NCBI GenBank assembly: GCA_021807105.1
Contig: JAKAPL010000001.1
Location: 1 to 64,000 of the forward strand
Length of the DNA: 64,000 nt
From: Myxococcales bacterium
Lineage (GTDB): Bacteria > Myxococcota > Myxococcia > Myxococcales > JAKAPL01
Direction: 5' to 3'
This document shows positions 32,891 to 40,481 of the stretch, piece by piece. Positions within the stretch are counted from its first letter, which is position 1, and each line of letters begins with the position of its first letter. The position numbers and the translations under genes are program-made. Below the pieces are notes generated by a model that was given only the letters and a program-made list of their open reading frames with translations, searched no databases and was not told where the DNA came from.

Positions 32891-33748
32891 GTGACCGCCG
32901 CCTCCCTCGTGATCGCGCTCGCCCTGACGGCCGCGGCGCCGGCATCGCGCCCGCGCCTGCCGCCCATCCCGAACAACGCCCAGTGCCGCGCGCTCCCGGG
33001 GCTGCCCGGCCGCCGGCTCCCCCTCCGGACCGGCGAGCGGCTCGACTACACGGTCGACTTCCTGGGCGGCATCGAGGCGGGCACGGTGACGCTCACCACG
33101 CTCGCCCCGAGACGGCACGGCGACGACATGATCCTCCCGGTCTCCGCACACGCGGTGTCGAGCAAGCTGTTCTCCCGGTTCGGCAGGTTCGACAGCCGGG
33201 CCGTCTCCTGGCTCCGCCCGAGGGACCTCCACCCGAGCCGCTACCGGGAGGACTTCGTCGCCGACGACGGCAAGTACTGGACCGAGCTCGTCTTCCCCCC
33301 CCCCCGGGGGCCGCACGTCGTCCGCGCCCGCTGGGGCAATCCGAAGACCGGCGGCCAGAAGGCGTTTCCTTACGCGAGCGACGCGCTGGACGTCGTCGGC
33401 GCCTTCTATCTCCTGCGCTCGCTCGACCTCCGGCCGGGCCAGAGACTCTGCTTCGACGCCTACGGCGGCCGGACCTTCTGGCGCGTCTGGGGCCAGGTCG
33501 ACGGCCGGGAGACGGTCGTCACCCCCGCGGGCCGGTTCGCGACGCTCCGGCTCTCCGGGACCGCGGCTCGGCTCAACGCGCCGAGCGTCCGCCGCGCGGT
33601 GCACTTCTGGATCTCGGACGACCCGCGGCGGCTGCCGGTCGCGGCCATGGGCGAGCTGGACTTCGGCCCGATGAGGGCGGTCCTCTCGGGGATCGGGGAG
33701 GCGCCGCGGGAGGAGAAGCGGCGCGCGCGCGACGGCTGGATGGAGTAG
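32891..33748 (+). CDS. DUF3108 domain exported protein
   Basis: A 285-residue protein with an N-terminal signal segment (LVIALALTAAAPA). The DUF3108 domain begins at GERLDYTVDFLGGIEAGTVTL near residue 52; KTGGQKAFPYASDALDVVGAFYLLRSLDLRPGQ sits in the middle and FWISDDPRRLPVAAMGEL at the end, which are family hallmarks. The fold resembles lipoprotein-binding LolA/LolB-like half barrels; the role is unknown but periplasmic. The start GTG at 32891 lies 8 bp behind a TGCTATCCT element. It converges with the START-domain gene, with only 3 bp between stops. Confidence 0.8.
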   Translation: MTAASLVIALALTAAAPASRPRLPPIPNNAQCRALPGLPGRRLPLRTGERLDYTVDFLGGIEAGTVTLTTLAPRRHGDDMILPVSAHAVSSKLFSRFGRFDSRAVSWLRPRDLHPSRYREDFVADDGKYWTELVFPPPRGPHVVRARWGNPKTGGQKAFPYASDALDVVGAFYLLRSLDLRPGQRLCFDAYGGRTFWRVWGQVDGRETVVTPAGRFATLRLSGTAARLNAPSVRRAVHFWISDDPRRLPVAAMGELDFGPMRAVLSGIGEAPREEKRRARDGWME

Positions 33749-33751
33749 CCG

Positions 33752-34417
33752 CTACTTCGCGGCGGCGTAGGGCGGCTTCTTCGCCCACTCCCGCAAGGCG
33801 TCGACGACCTTGGGGATGACGTCGCTGTTCGCCTTGTTGACGAGGAAGCCCGGGAGCGAGCTCTCCGGGTTCGTGTGGACGAAGTAGACGAAGCGCGTCG
33901 CGGCGCCGCCCTTCTCGGGCGACAGTTGCCAGTAGCCCGAGACGTCGCTCAGCCGGACATAGTGCGCGAGCGGGGGAGGGGCCTTCGGGTAGCCGTTCGC
34001 CGCGCGCCAGGAGAGCTTGTAGAGGCCGCTGCCGTCCGCGGGGACGTGGTCGATGGAGACGCGCAGCGTATAGTCGCGGTCGCTGACGATCGGGAAGGCC
34101 AGCGCCGTATAGTAGTAAAGGATCCCGCCGGCCGCGTTCGGGTCGTTCTCGTGGCCGAGGATGGCCGTCACCTTCGTGTACGGCATCGTCCGCGGATAGG
34201 CGGGGATGTCGTGCAGCACCGCCCAGACGGCCGCGGGTGGAGCGTCGATCGTCCCCTCCGCCTTGACCTCCTTGACCGGGCTCCCGGGGAGGTCGCGGTT
34301 GTAGACGGCGATGCCCTCGACGGTGTCACGCAGCTCCCAGGGCGGCTCGCCGGCGGTCGCGACGCGGGCGGCGGAGGAGACGACGAGGAGCAGGGCTGGC
34401 CGCAGGAGAGCTTTCAT
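33752..34417 (-). CDS. exported START-domain protein
   Basis: A 221-residue protein with a signal peptide (LLRPALLLVVSSAARVATA) and a START/SRPBCC lipid-binding domain: WELRDTVEGIAVYNRDLPGSPVKEVKAEGTIDAPPAAVWAVL, then VSDRDYTLRV and DVSGYWQLSP. START domains bind sterols, phospholipids or other hydrophobic ligands; periplasmic bacterial versions probably carry lipids between membranes. It lies beside the DUF3108 gene in convergent order. Confidence 0.85.
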   Translation of the reverse strand: MKALLRPALLLVVSSAARVATAGEPPWELRDTVEGIAVYNRDLPGSPVKEVKAEGTIDAPPAAVWAVLHDIPAYPRTMPYTKVTAILGHENDPNAAGGILYYYTALAFPIVSDRDYTLRVSIDHVPADGSGLYKLSWRAANGYPKAPPPLAHYVRLSDVSGYWQLSPEKGGAATRFVYFVHTNPESSLPGFLVNKANSDVIPKVVDALREWAKKPPYAAAK

Positions 34418-34450
34418 GGCGCAGGAGAGTAGCAGAGGCGGGCGGTTTCC

Positions 34451-34459
34451 TGCTAGGCT
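34451..34459 (+). promoter_or_regulatory. extended -10 element directly before lipoprotein gene
   Basis: TGCTAGGCT ends 7 bp before the ATG at 34467, with no ribosome binding site between. This is the third instance of the same spacing in the window. Confidence 0.35.
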
Positions 34460-34466
34460 CCGCGCC

Positions 34467-35090
34467 ATGCCTTACCGCCCCGCGTTCGCCTGGCTGGCCG
34501 GCCCGCTGCTGCTCGCCGGATGCTCCTCCGGCACGCCCTGCTCGGGTAGCAATTGTCTGCCCGTGGGGGGCAGCTACCTCTTCACGTTGAACCCGCCGAT
34601 CCGCTGCCCGGCCTGGGAGCAATTCCCCACGTCATCGTCCCCGATGGTCGTGAGCCAGCTCGGCAGCCAGATCACGCTGACCCTCTGGCCGACGACCGGA
34701 ACGCCCGTCCACACCCTCACCGGCACGCTCAACTCGGACGGATCCATCCAGACGTCGGAGAGCCAGTTGAACTCTGAAATCGGCATCCCCTTCGCGACGA
34801 TCGGCGGAGTCTTTCAGAGCCAGAGCACGACGAAGGGACAGGCCCCCTTCTACTTCAGCGGCTCACTCGTCCTGCAGGGGACGGGCGCGGCTCCGGCCAC
34901 CTCGGGCGGCGGAGCGACCTCGGGAGGTCTACCCACCGGCGCTTCGCAGGGGCTGGGCGGCGGGTCCACGCAGACGACCGGCTGCACCGGCTCGAGCACC
35001 ATGACCGCCGTCGAGCAGGGCTTCTCGTCCATCGCGCCGGCCTCGACGGGCGACGCGGGCATGAGCAGCGCCGACGGCGGCACGGCCTAG
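34467..35090 (+). CDS. predicted lipoprotein with Ser/Thr/Gly-rich tail
   Basis: A 207-residue protein with a lipobox (LLLAGC), early paired cysteines (CSGSNC) and a beta-rich domain (SYLFTLNPPIRCP, SQLGSQITLTLWP). A low-complexity Gly/Thr/Ser tail follows. No family was recognised. It stops at TAG inside CTAG 35087-35090, next to R2 copy C. The same CTAG would have been the stop of the convergent neighbour before the element arrived. Confidence 0.65.
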   Translation: MPYRPAFAWLAGPLLLAGCSSGTPCSGSNCLPVGGSYLFTLNPPIRCPAWEQFPTSSSPMVVSQLGSQITLTLWPTTGTPVHTLTGTLNSDGSIQTSESQLNSEIGIPFATIGGVFQSQSTTKGQAPFYFSGSLVLQGTGAAPATSGGGATSGGLPTGASQGLGGGSTQTTGCTGSSTMTAVEQGFSSIAPASTGDAGMSSADGGTA

Positions 35091-35204
35091 GAGGCGGGTG
35101 TCAAATCGGTGCCGTCGCGAGACGTTAAGCAGCGAAGCGACGAGGCCGCCCGCCGCAGCGAAGGGTTCGGCTTTCGCAGCAGGCAGCCATGGGACAAAAG
35201 CCTC
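35091..35204. mobile_element. R2 inverted-repeat element (MITE-like), copy C
   Basis: A short 114-bp member lies between CTAG at 35087-35090 and CTAG at 35205-35208. It keeps the left end GAGGCGGGTGTCAAA and the family core, but lacks the middle third found in copies A, B and E. It lies between two convergent genes and each flanking CTAG provides a stop codon. Confidence 0.8.
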
Positions 35205-35360
35205 CTAGCCTGCCGGCGCGGCGGCGGCTGCCTTGCCGGCGGGCTGGGCCTTCTGCGTCGGGGCGGCCTTGCGTTCTTCGCGCCGACGCCGCTCGCGGGC
35301 CTTCCACTGCTGGCGGCGGCGCGACTTCAGCCGCCGATGCTTGCTCTTCGATCTGGCCAT
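35205..35360 (-). CDS. small highly basic protein (51 aa)
   Basis: A 51-residue protein whose first 33 residues are almost all basic or polar (MARSKSKHRRLKSRRRQQWK) with an Ala/Pro-rich tail. It has a strong ribosome site (GAGGAGG, 5 bp before the ATG at 35360), which supports translation. The composition suggests RNA or ribosome binding; it is not bacterial THX and no family was recognised. The stop TAG lies in the CTAG flanking R2 copy C. A long frame through it reading up to 36.9 kb is out of phase with the P1 peptidase and not coding. Confidence 0.6.
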   Translation of the reverse strand: MARSKSKHRRLKSRRRQQWKARERRRREERKAAPTQKAQPAGKAAAAAPAG

Positions 35361-35404
35361 ATTCCTCCTCGGGCGCCGACCACCCGGCGCAGGGTTACTA
35401 CCTA

Positions 35405-36706
35405 TCAGGTTTCTCCCTCGCCCGTCTCGGGCGGCGGCGGTCCCCCGGCCGTCGGGGGCGCCATCCCTTCCGCGCCGCGCGTGTCGGACGGCAGGATCAC
35501 GCTCGCCCGCAGCTCGCTCGGCGGCTCGGCCGGTGGCGTGGCCGCGGGCTTCGGGGGCGGCGGGTGGATGGCGAGCGAGCAGCTCTGCACGTACTGCCGG
35601 ACCACGTCGAGCGGGAGGGCCGGACAGAAGTTCCCGTTGATGCCTTCCATGTCGCGGGCCATGCAGAGCGAGTTCAGGATGGCCTCCTCGGTGCACTCGA
35701 TGACCGCCTCGTAGAGCGCGTCGAGCCGCCGATCGAGCAGGACTTTGATCCGGTAGACCATCTTCTGCGTCCGCCGCGGGATCCGGTTCGCGGTCGAGAA
35801 GCAGACGATGATCTCCCCCGATCCGTGCGCGGCGAACGATCCGGCGCGGCCGATACCGAGCGAGACGCGCTTCGCGAGCCGGTTGAGCTGGTGACTCTGG
35901 AGCGGCGCGTCGGTCGCCACGACCGCGATGATCGATCCATAGTTGTCCTTGCGCCGCGGCAACCCCGCGAACCGATCGGCGAGCATCTCCCCCACAGGGA
36001 GGCCGCTGATCCGGAGGTTGTGCATGAGCCCGAAGTTGCTCATCACGAGGACACCGAGGGTGTAGCCCCCGAGGATCTCGGGGAGCTTGCGCGACGACGT
36101 CCCGATCCCGCTCTTGAAGTCGCAGGTGATCATCCCGGTGCCGCCGCCGACGTTTCCCTCGGCGACCGGCCCCTCGGAGGCGGTCCGCAGCGCCTCCCAG
36201 ACGTGGTCCTCGTGGACATGGCGCCCCGAGATGTCGTTGAGCCACGAGTCGTCGCACTCGCCGACGACGGGGATGATCACGTCGTGCTCGTCGCCGATGC
36301 CCGGGTACGTGTCGACCATGTAATGGATGGCGGCGTCGGAGACCTGCCCCACCGAGAGCGTGTTCGTGAGGAAGATCGGCGTCTCGATGAGCCCCCACTC
36401 CATGACCTGCGTGAGCCCGGAGACCTCGCCGGCGCCGTTCAGGACGAACCCGCCGCCGGTGACGCGGTTCTCGAAGACGTTCCCATACTCCCCGACGGCC
36501 GGCAGGATGGCCGTGACGCCCGTGCGGACCGGGCCGTGCCCCGCCCGCAGCGGGCCCGCCCCGCGCATGATCGTCGAATGGCCGACGGCGACTCCCTTGA
36601 CGTCGGTGATCGCGTTGTACCGCCCCGGCCGGTACCGGCCGAGCGGGATCCCCAGCTCCCGCGCACGAAAGCGCGCGGGCGGAGCGGGTTGGGAGGCCTC
36701 GGGCAC
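35405..36706 (-). CDS. P1/DmpA-family peptidase (S58)
   Basis: A 433-residue member of the DmpA/ArgJ-fold self-cleaving aminopeptidases. Family blocks are NAITDVKGVAVGHSTI, GPVRTGVTAILP, ENRVTGGGFVLNGAGEVSGL, GNVGGGTGMITCDFKSGIGT and the predicted cleavage site before Ser in NYGSIIAVVATDAPLQSHQ, which exposes the nucleophile. Members cleave D-amino-acid or beta-peptide substrates. No signal peptide is present, so it is cytoplasmic. The last 50 residues are a proline-rich extension not normal for the family. Confidence 0.88.
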   Translation of the reverse strand: MPEASQPAPPARFRARELGIPLGRYRPGRYNAITDVKGVAVGHSTIMRGAGPLRAGHGPVRTGVTAILPAVGEYGNVFENRVTGGGFVLNGAGEVSGLTQVMEWGLIETPIFLTNTLSVGQVSDAAIHYMVDTYPGIGDEHDVIIPVVGECDDSWLNDISGRHVHEDHVWEALRTASEGPVAEGNVGGGTGMITCDFKSGIGTSSRKLPEILGGYTLGVLVMSNFGLMHNLRISGLPVGEMLADRFAGLPRRKDNYGSIIAVVATDAPLQSHQLNRLAKRVSLGIGRAGSFAAHGSGEIIVCFSTANRIPRRTQKMVYRIKVLLDRRLDALYEAVIECTEEAILNSLCMARDMEGINGNFCPALPLDVVRQYVQSCSLAIHPPPPKPAATPPAEPPSELRASVILPSDTRGAEGMAPPTAGGPPPPETGEGET

Positions 36707-36790
36707 GCGGAGGGTATAGCCGAACTACCGGCGGAAAGCAGCAGGGATGGCGCCAGCCGCCACGGGGGCTCTGAAGCGGTCCGGCGGTCA

Positions 36791-37143
36791 GCCCGTCTGG
36801 ATCCACGGGCGGCGCGGCGAGGCGTTCGAGCGCGCAGGCGAGAAGGGCGCGCGAGAGCGACGACCGCCGAGGCGTCGCGTAAAGCACCTCCCCCCAAGCC
36901 TGTCTTATTCACGGTACGGCGTAGCGAGGCGTTCGAGACCGCAGCCGAGAAGGGCAAGCGAGAGCGACGACCGACGAGGCGTCGCGTAAAGCACCTCCCC
37001 CCAAGTCGTTTGGAGGGTGGCAAGCCCCCCGCAGGAGGAAGGAGCGAGCACACCCCCCCATGTCGTTGTAGGGGTGGCAAGCCCCCCCTTCGGGAGGCGC
37101 GGGATCGGACGCCGCGGCAGGCGGACCGTGAATCCAGACGGTC
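36791..37143. mobile_element. R1 element, compound copy 2
   Basis: A 353-bp element flanked by TCA at 36788-36790 and 37144-37146. The right TCA is the reverse of the TGA stop of the gene at 37144. Outer ends are diverged inverted repeats (GCCCGTCTGGATCCACGG and its partner GGACCGTGAATCCAGACGG). A second R1 left end, CTGTCTTATTCACGG, starts near 36899, so two left halves lie in tandem. Near the right end two related 28-bp units containing GGTGGCAAGCCCCCC repeat in direct order. No coding function is apparent in 36707-37143. Confidence 0.7.
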
Positions 37144-37845
37144 TCAGCGCCGCCCCGGTGGGGCGGCCCCGCCGCCCGGGCGCAGGCTGAACGTGAACCT
37201 CGCGTTGTCGCCCCGCACCCCGACGGGCCCGGCGGCCGCCACGGCCTCCCCGGGGAGAGGCCACTTTCCCATCTGTCGGCCATCGACGGCGACCGACAGG
37301 AGCCCGCCTTGGATCTCGGCCCGCAGGACGTGCTCGCTGCCCGGCGCGGGGTCGGCCAGGCGCGGCTGCGGCTTCAGGATCCGGTAGCCGCGGTTGCCAC
37401 ACTCGCGCGAGGTCCGCATCCCCGGATTGCTCTTGACCGACACCGCGATCCGCGATTCCGGCGAGAGCCGCCACATGACGTAGACGAGGTTGCACGCGTC
37501 GGCCGCGCGGAGCTTCACGCCGATCTGCCGGCGGGCGAGACCCGAGGCGAGGTCGATGTCCTGGGCCGTCGGCCCCTGGTAGGTGAACCGCAGCTCGGCC
37601 GCGTCGCCCGCGCTCCCCTCGGCGATCGCCCGCATCTTCGCCGAGCGGGTGGCGAACCGCCCGCCGCCGAGCCCGACGAGCTCGCCCTCGGTCGCGCGCA
37701 GGTTCACGGCCGCGCCCGCGAGTCCCGTCGCCGCCGACAACGCCAGGGCGGCGGCGACCGCGTGGGGAGCCCAGCTCCCCACGGCCCGCCCATCCCACCT
37801 CGTCTTCGTGGGCGCCCTCCCCGACTCTTCGCGCGGCAGGAACAT
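37144..37845 (-). CDS. exported protein of unknown function in GT2/TolC operon
   Basis: A 233-residue protein with a signal or anchor segment (AVAAALALSAATGLAGA) and a beta-rich body (LRFTYQGPTAQDIDLASGLAR, GSEHVLRAEIQGGLLSVAVDGRQMGKW) reminiscent of concanavalin-like or DUF1080-type sandwich domains. That suggests a polysaccharide-binding role. The ATG at 37845 lies 16 bp after the TolC-like gene, making it the last gene of the polysaccharide-export operon. A start 54 bp upstream inside tolC is possible. The stop TGA coincides with the TCA target of R1 copy 2. Confidence 0.65.
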   Translation of the reverse strand: MFLPREESGRAPTKTRWDGRAVGSWAPHAVAAALALSAATGLAGAAVNLRATEGELVGLGGGRFATRSAKMRAIAEGSAGDAAELRFTYQGPTAQDIDLASGLARRQIGVKLRAADACNLVYVMWRLSPESRIAVSVKSNPGMRTSRECGNRGYRILKPQPRLADPAPGSEHVLRAEIQGGLLSVAVDGRQMGKWPLPGEAVAAAGPVGVRGDNARFTFSLRPGGGAAPPGRR

Positions 37846-37861
37846 GCTCGGCAGCCGTCGC

Positions 37862-38926
37862 TCAGCGCTCCCCGAGCAGCCCGCGCAGCTCGGCCACACG
37901 CGCGCGCGCGTACGCCTCGTCGGCCCGGGCCTTCACGAGATCGAACCAGACGACGTCCCGGAAGGCCTCCACCTTCGGGACGTGGAGGGCGGCGACCGAG
38001 GCGAGCCGGGCCGCGAGGTCGCGGCGCAGCAGCTCGGCCTCTGCGAGCCGCTTCTCCTCGGCGGGGAGCTCGGCGCGCAGCTTCGTGAGGGTCGATTCGG
38101 TCCGCTCGTCGGTGTCCGCGATCTGCTCGTGGACGAAGGCGACGCGCCCCGACGCCGCCTCGGCCTCCGCCCGCGGCTGCCAGAAGAGGCCCGGGTTGAA
38201 CGAGAGCATCACGGTCCCGAAGAGGGGCAGGTAGTCGCGCACGCCCCAGACGCGATCGTAGCCGGCCTTGAAGACGAGATCGACGGCCTGCGCCTCGCGC
38301 AGCCGCGCCTCCAGCTTCTCCGTCTCGAGCTCCGCCTCGTCGCGCCGCCGCAGCAGCGCGGGCACCGGCGCCGGGGGCGGACCGTAACGGTCGAGCCCGC
38401 GCAGCTCCTCCTCCGCGGCCGCATTCTCGGCCTTCAGATCGGCGACCCGCAGCTCGGTCGCCGCGAGCTGGTCGGCCGTGGCCCGGCCCAGCCGCACGGC
38501 CTGCCGCGTCTCGCCGAGGAGCTGCTCGGCCCGCGGCAGCGCGCCCGAGAGCACCGCGACCTTGGCCCGGAGCGCGGGCCCCGAGCGGAGGTTGTCGTTG
38601 GACACGACGAACGCCCAGAGCTGGTTGACGAGGAAGAAGCGCCGGCAGTCGGCCTCCGCCCGGTCCCTCTCCACGAGCCCCTGGTAGAGCCGCGAGAGGC
38701 TGTAGCCCGCCCCCGCGGTGAGCCGCTCCGTGGGCGGCAGCGTCACCCCGCCCGCCGCGAGCGCGTCCGCGCCGTTCACGATGCCGAACTGCGCGAACAG
38801 CTCCGGGGAGAGCTGGAGCGCGCTCTGGGAGCGGGCTACCCCTCCGACGAACCGGCAGTAGCCCTCCGCCGTCGGCAGGGCCGGCGCGCTCTGCGCGAGC
38901 AACGCGAGGAGGAGAAGGTGAGTCAT
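37862..38926 (-). CDS. TolC-like outer-membrane efflux protein (divergent)
   Basis: A 354-residue exported protein (signal THLLLLALLAQSAPA) built of long alpha-helical coiled coils in two repeats, as in TolC: LRAKVAVLSGALPRAEQLLGETRQAVRLGRATADQLAATELRVADLKA and ELPAEEKRLAEAELLRRDLAARLASVAALH. The spacing of helices and short beta segments fits an outer-membrane factor, but it is shorter than classic TolC (about 430-490). It follows the HlyD-like gene. Before R2 copy D inserted, its ATG lay 1 bp after the upstream TAG (TAGGATG). Confidence 0.65.
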   Translation of the reverse strand: MTHLLLLALLAQSAPALPTAEGYCRFVGGVARSQSALQLSPELFAQFGIVNGADALAAGGVTLPPTERLTAGAGYSLSRLYQGLVERDRAEADCRRFFLVNQLWAFVVSNDNLRSGPALRAKVAVLSGALPRAEQLLGETRQAVRLGRATADQLAATELRVADLKAENAAAEEELRGLDRYGPPPAPVPALLRRRDEAELETEKLEARLREAQAVDLVFKAGYDRVWGVRDYLPLFGTVMLSFNPGLFWQPRAEAEAASGRVAFVHEQIADTDERTESTLTKLRAELPAEEKRLAEAELLRRDLAARLASVAALHVPKVEAFRDVVWFDLVKARADEAYARARVAELRGLLGER

Positions 38927-38931
38927 CCTAG

Positions 38932-39299
38932 GAGCCTGGTGTCAAACGAAAACAATTAGCCCTTCTTATTCACGGTACGGCGTAGCGAGGCGTTCGAGAC
39001 CGCGAGCCGAGAAGGGCAAGCGAGAGCGACGACCGACGAGGCGTGCGTAAAGCACCTCCCCCCAAGTCGTTTGGAGGGTGGCAAGCCCCCCGCAGGAGGA
39101 AGGAGCGAGCACACCCCCCCATGTCGTTGTAGGGGTGGCAAGCCCCCCCTTCGCAGGCGCGGGATCGGACGCCGCAGCAGCCGGACCGTGAATAAGACGG
39201 GCTTAGAGAAGCACCCCCCTCTGGAGCACGCAGCTCGCCTCTCCAGGCTCTGGGTGCGAATGGCTTTCCCAATGGCTCTTCCAGTTTCACACCAGCCTC
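38932..39299. mobile_element. R2-type element, copy D, with nested R1
   Basis: The outer ends GAGCCTGGTGTCAAA and, from the right, GAGGCTGGTGTGAAA lie between CTAG at 38928-38931 and CTAG at 39300-39303. Inside at 38959-39202 is an R1 copy. Apart from its ends, the R2 core here differs from copies A, B, C and E (it has CTCTGGAGCACGCAGCTCGC), so it is a separate subtype. The whole insert separates the HlyD-like and TolC-like genes of one operon. Confidence 0.75.
38959..39202. mobile_element. R1 inverted-repeat element, copy 3, nested in R2
   Basis: A 244-bp element with ends GCCCTTCTTATTCACGGT and its inverse (GACGGGC at the far right), flanked by TTA at 38956-38958 and 39203-39205. It includes the paired GGTGGCAAGCCCCCC units seen in copy 2. 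Lying inside R2 copy D, it must have inserted later than that R2 copy. Confidence 0.8.
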
Positions 39300-40478
39300 C
39301 TAGAGCCAGAGCGGCGCGTGATCCACGAAGAGCACCTTCTCGTGCGCCCAGTTGCGGGGGACGGCGATCCGGATCATGGCGCCGCGCAGCTCCACGTTGC
39401 GCAGGGGATGGTGCAGCGTGATCTCCCCCGGGAGGATCTCCAGGACCTCCCCGACCTTCCGGCAGAGGAGGAAGGAGAGGTCGCAGCCGAAGAGCCGGGT
39501 GCCCGGGCGGACGCCCGGGAGGTTCGGGTACGGGACCGAGGCCGCGACGAGATCCTCCTCGATGGCGCGGTAGTACGGCGAGGCGCGCAGGGCGGAGAGG
39601 GCCCGGTCGTAGTCGAGCAACGCGGCGTCGGCCTGGGGCAGCTCCTCGTGGATGGCCACCGCCGTGTCGTAGAGCTTCGCGCCGTTCTCGACCGACAGCT
39701 CGTACTGCTTGTCGATGGCCAGCGCGTCGTACGTCAGCCTCGCGTGCGCGGGGACCCGGTCCGGCGCCGAGATCAGGGCCAGCGCGCTCGCCTCGCGCGC
39801 GAGGTCCGCGGCCCGCGTGTCGATCGCGACCTTCCGGTCGGCGAGGGAGAGGTTCGCGCCCGCGATCTGGGAGGCCTGGAAGTTCTGCGCGACGACGCTG
39901 TCGTAGTCGAGGAGTCGGGCCGCCTCGAGCGCCTCCGTCCGGCCGCGGGAGAGATCGGCGTAGGTCTGCCCGGCGCGGACGATCTGCTGCTTCGCCGCGC
40001 CGTACTCGCCGGAGAGGCTCGACACCCGCGCGAGGTCGAGCCTCCGGGCGCGCAGGTCGCCCTGGACGGCGTCCTTGAACCTCGCCTGGAACTGCTTCTC
40101 GACCGAGAGGCCCAGCTCGGCGGCGCGGAGATCGGTTTCCAGCCCCTCCCGTGTCGCGAGGACCTTCTCCCGCAGGGCCGACTGCTCCGCGATCTGCGTC
40201 TCGACCTGGATGACGCGCGGGTCGTTGGGCGCGATCACCTCCGGCGCGATCCAGGTCCGGTCGAAGAGGAAGAAGAGGTTCGTCGCCAGGTAGCCGGCGA
40301 GCCCGACCAGGATCGCGGTGAGGATGGCGAGGCCGAGCAGCTTGTACGCCGTGACGATGATCCCGTTGATCGGCGCGAAGCGGTCGTAGCGCCGCGGCGG
40401 CGGGGCGGCGCGCACCGGAGGCGCGGGGGGGGCCGCGCGGGTCGGGGGCGGGGCGGAGGGCAGCGGCGAGGCGATCAT
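39300..40478 (-). CDS. HlyD-like periplasmic adaptor of GT2 operon
   Basis: A 392-residue protein with a proline-rich cytoplasmic start, one membrane helix (LLGLAILTAILVGLAGYLATNLFFL, about 45-70), a long helical hairpin (IQVETQIAEQSALREKVLATREGLETDLRAAEL and on) and a C-terminal beta region (GEVLEILPGEITLHHPLRNVELRGAMIRI). This is the membrane-fusion-protein plan of HlyD and of polysaccharide-synthase partners such as Alg44. It is predicted to link the glycosyltransferase to the TolC-like protein. The stop TAG sits in the CTAG of R2 copy D. Confidence 0.75.
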   Translation of the reverse strand: MIASPLPSAPPPTRAAPPAPPVRAAPPPRRYDRFAPINGIIVTAYKLLGLAILTAILVGLAGYLATNLFFLFDRTWIAPEVIAPNDPRVIQVETQIAEQSALREKVLATREGLETDLRAAELGLSVEKQFQARFKDAVQGDLRARRLDLARVSSLSGEYGAAKQQIVRAGQTYADLSRGRTEALEAARLLDYDSVVAQNFQASQIAGANLSLADRKVAIDTRAADLAREASALALISAPDRVPAHARLTYDALAIDKQYELSVENGAKLYDTAVAIHEELPQADAALLDYDRALSALRASPYYRAIEEDLVAASVPYPNLPGVRPGTRLFGCDLSFLLCRKVGEVLEILPGEITLHHPLRNVELRGAMIRIAVPRNWAHEKVLFVDHAPLWL

Positions 40479-40481
40479 CGG

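Noticed and set aside
36815-37085. Short ORFs inside the R1 element at 36.8-37.1 kb
   Set aside because: The frames match those in other R1 copies only because the DNA repeats; there is no ribosome site and no conserved protein.
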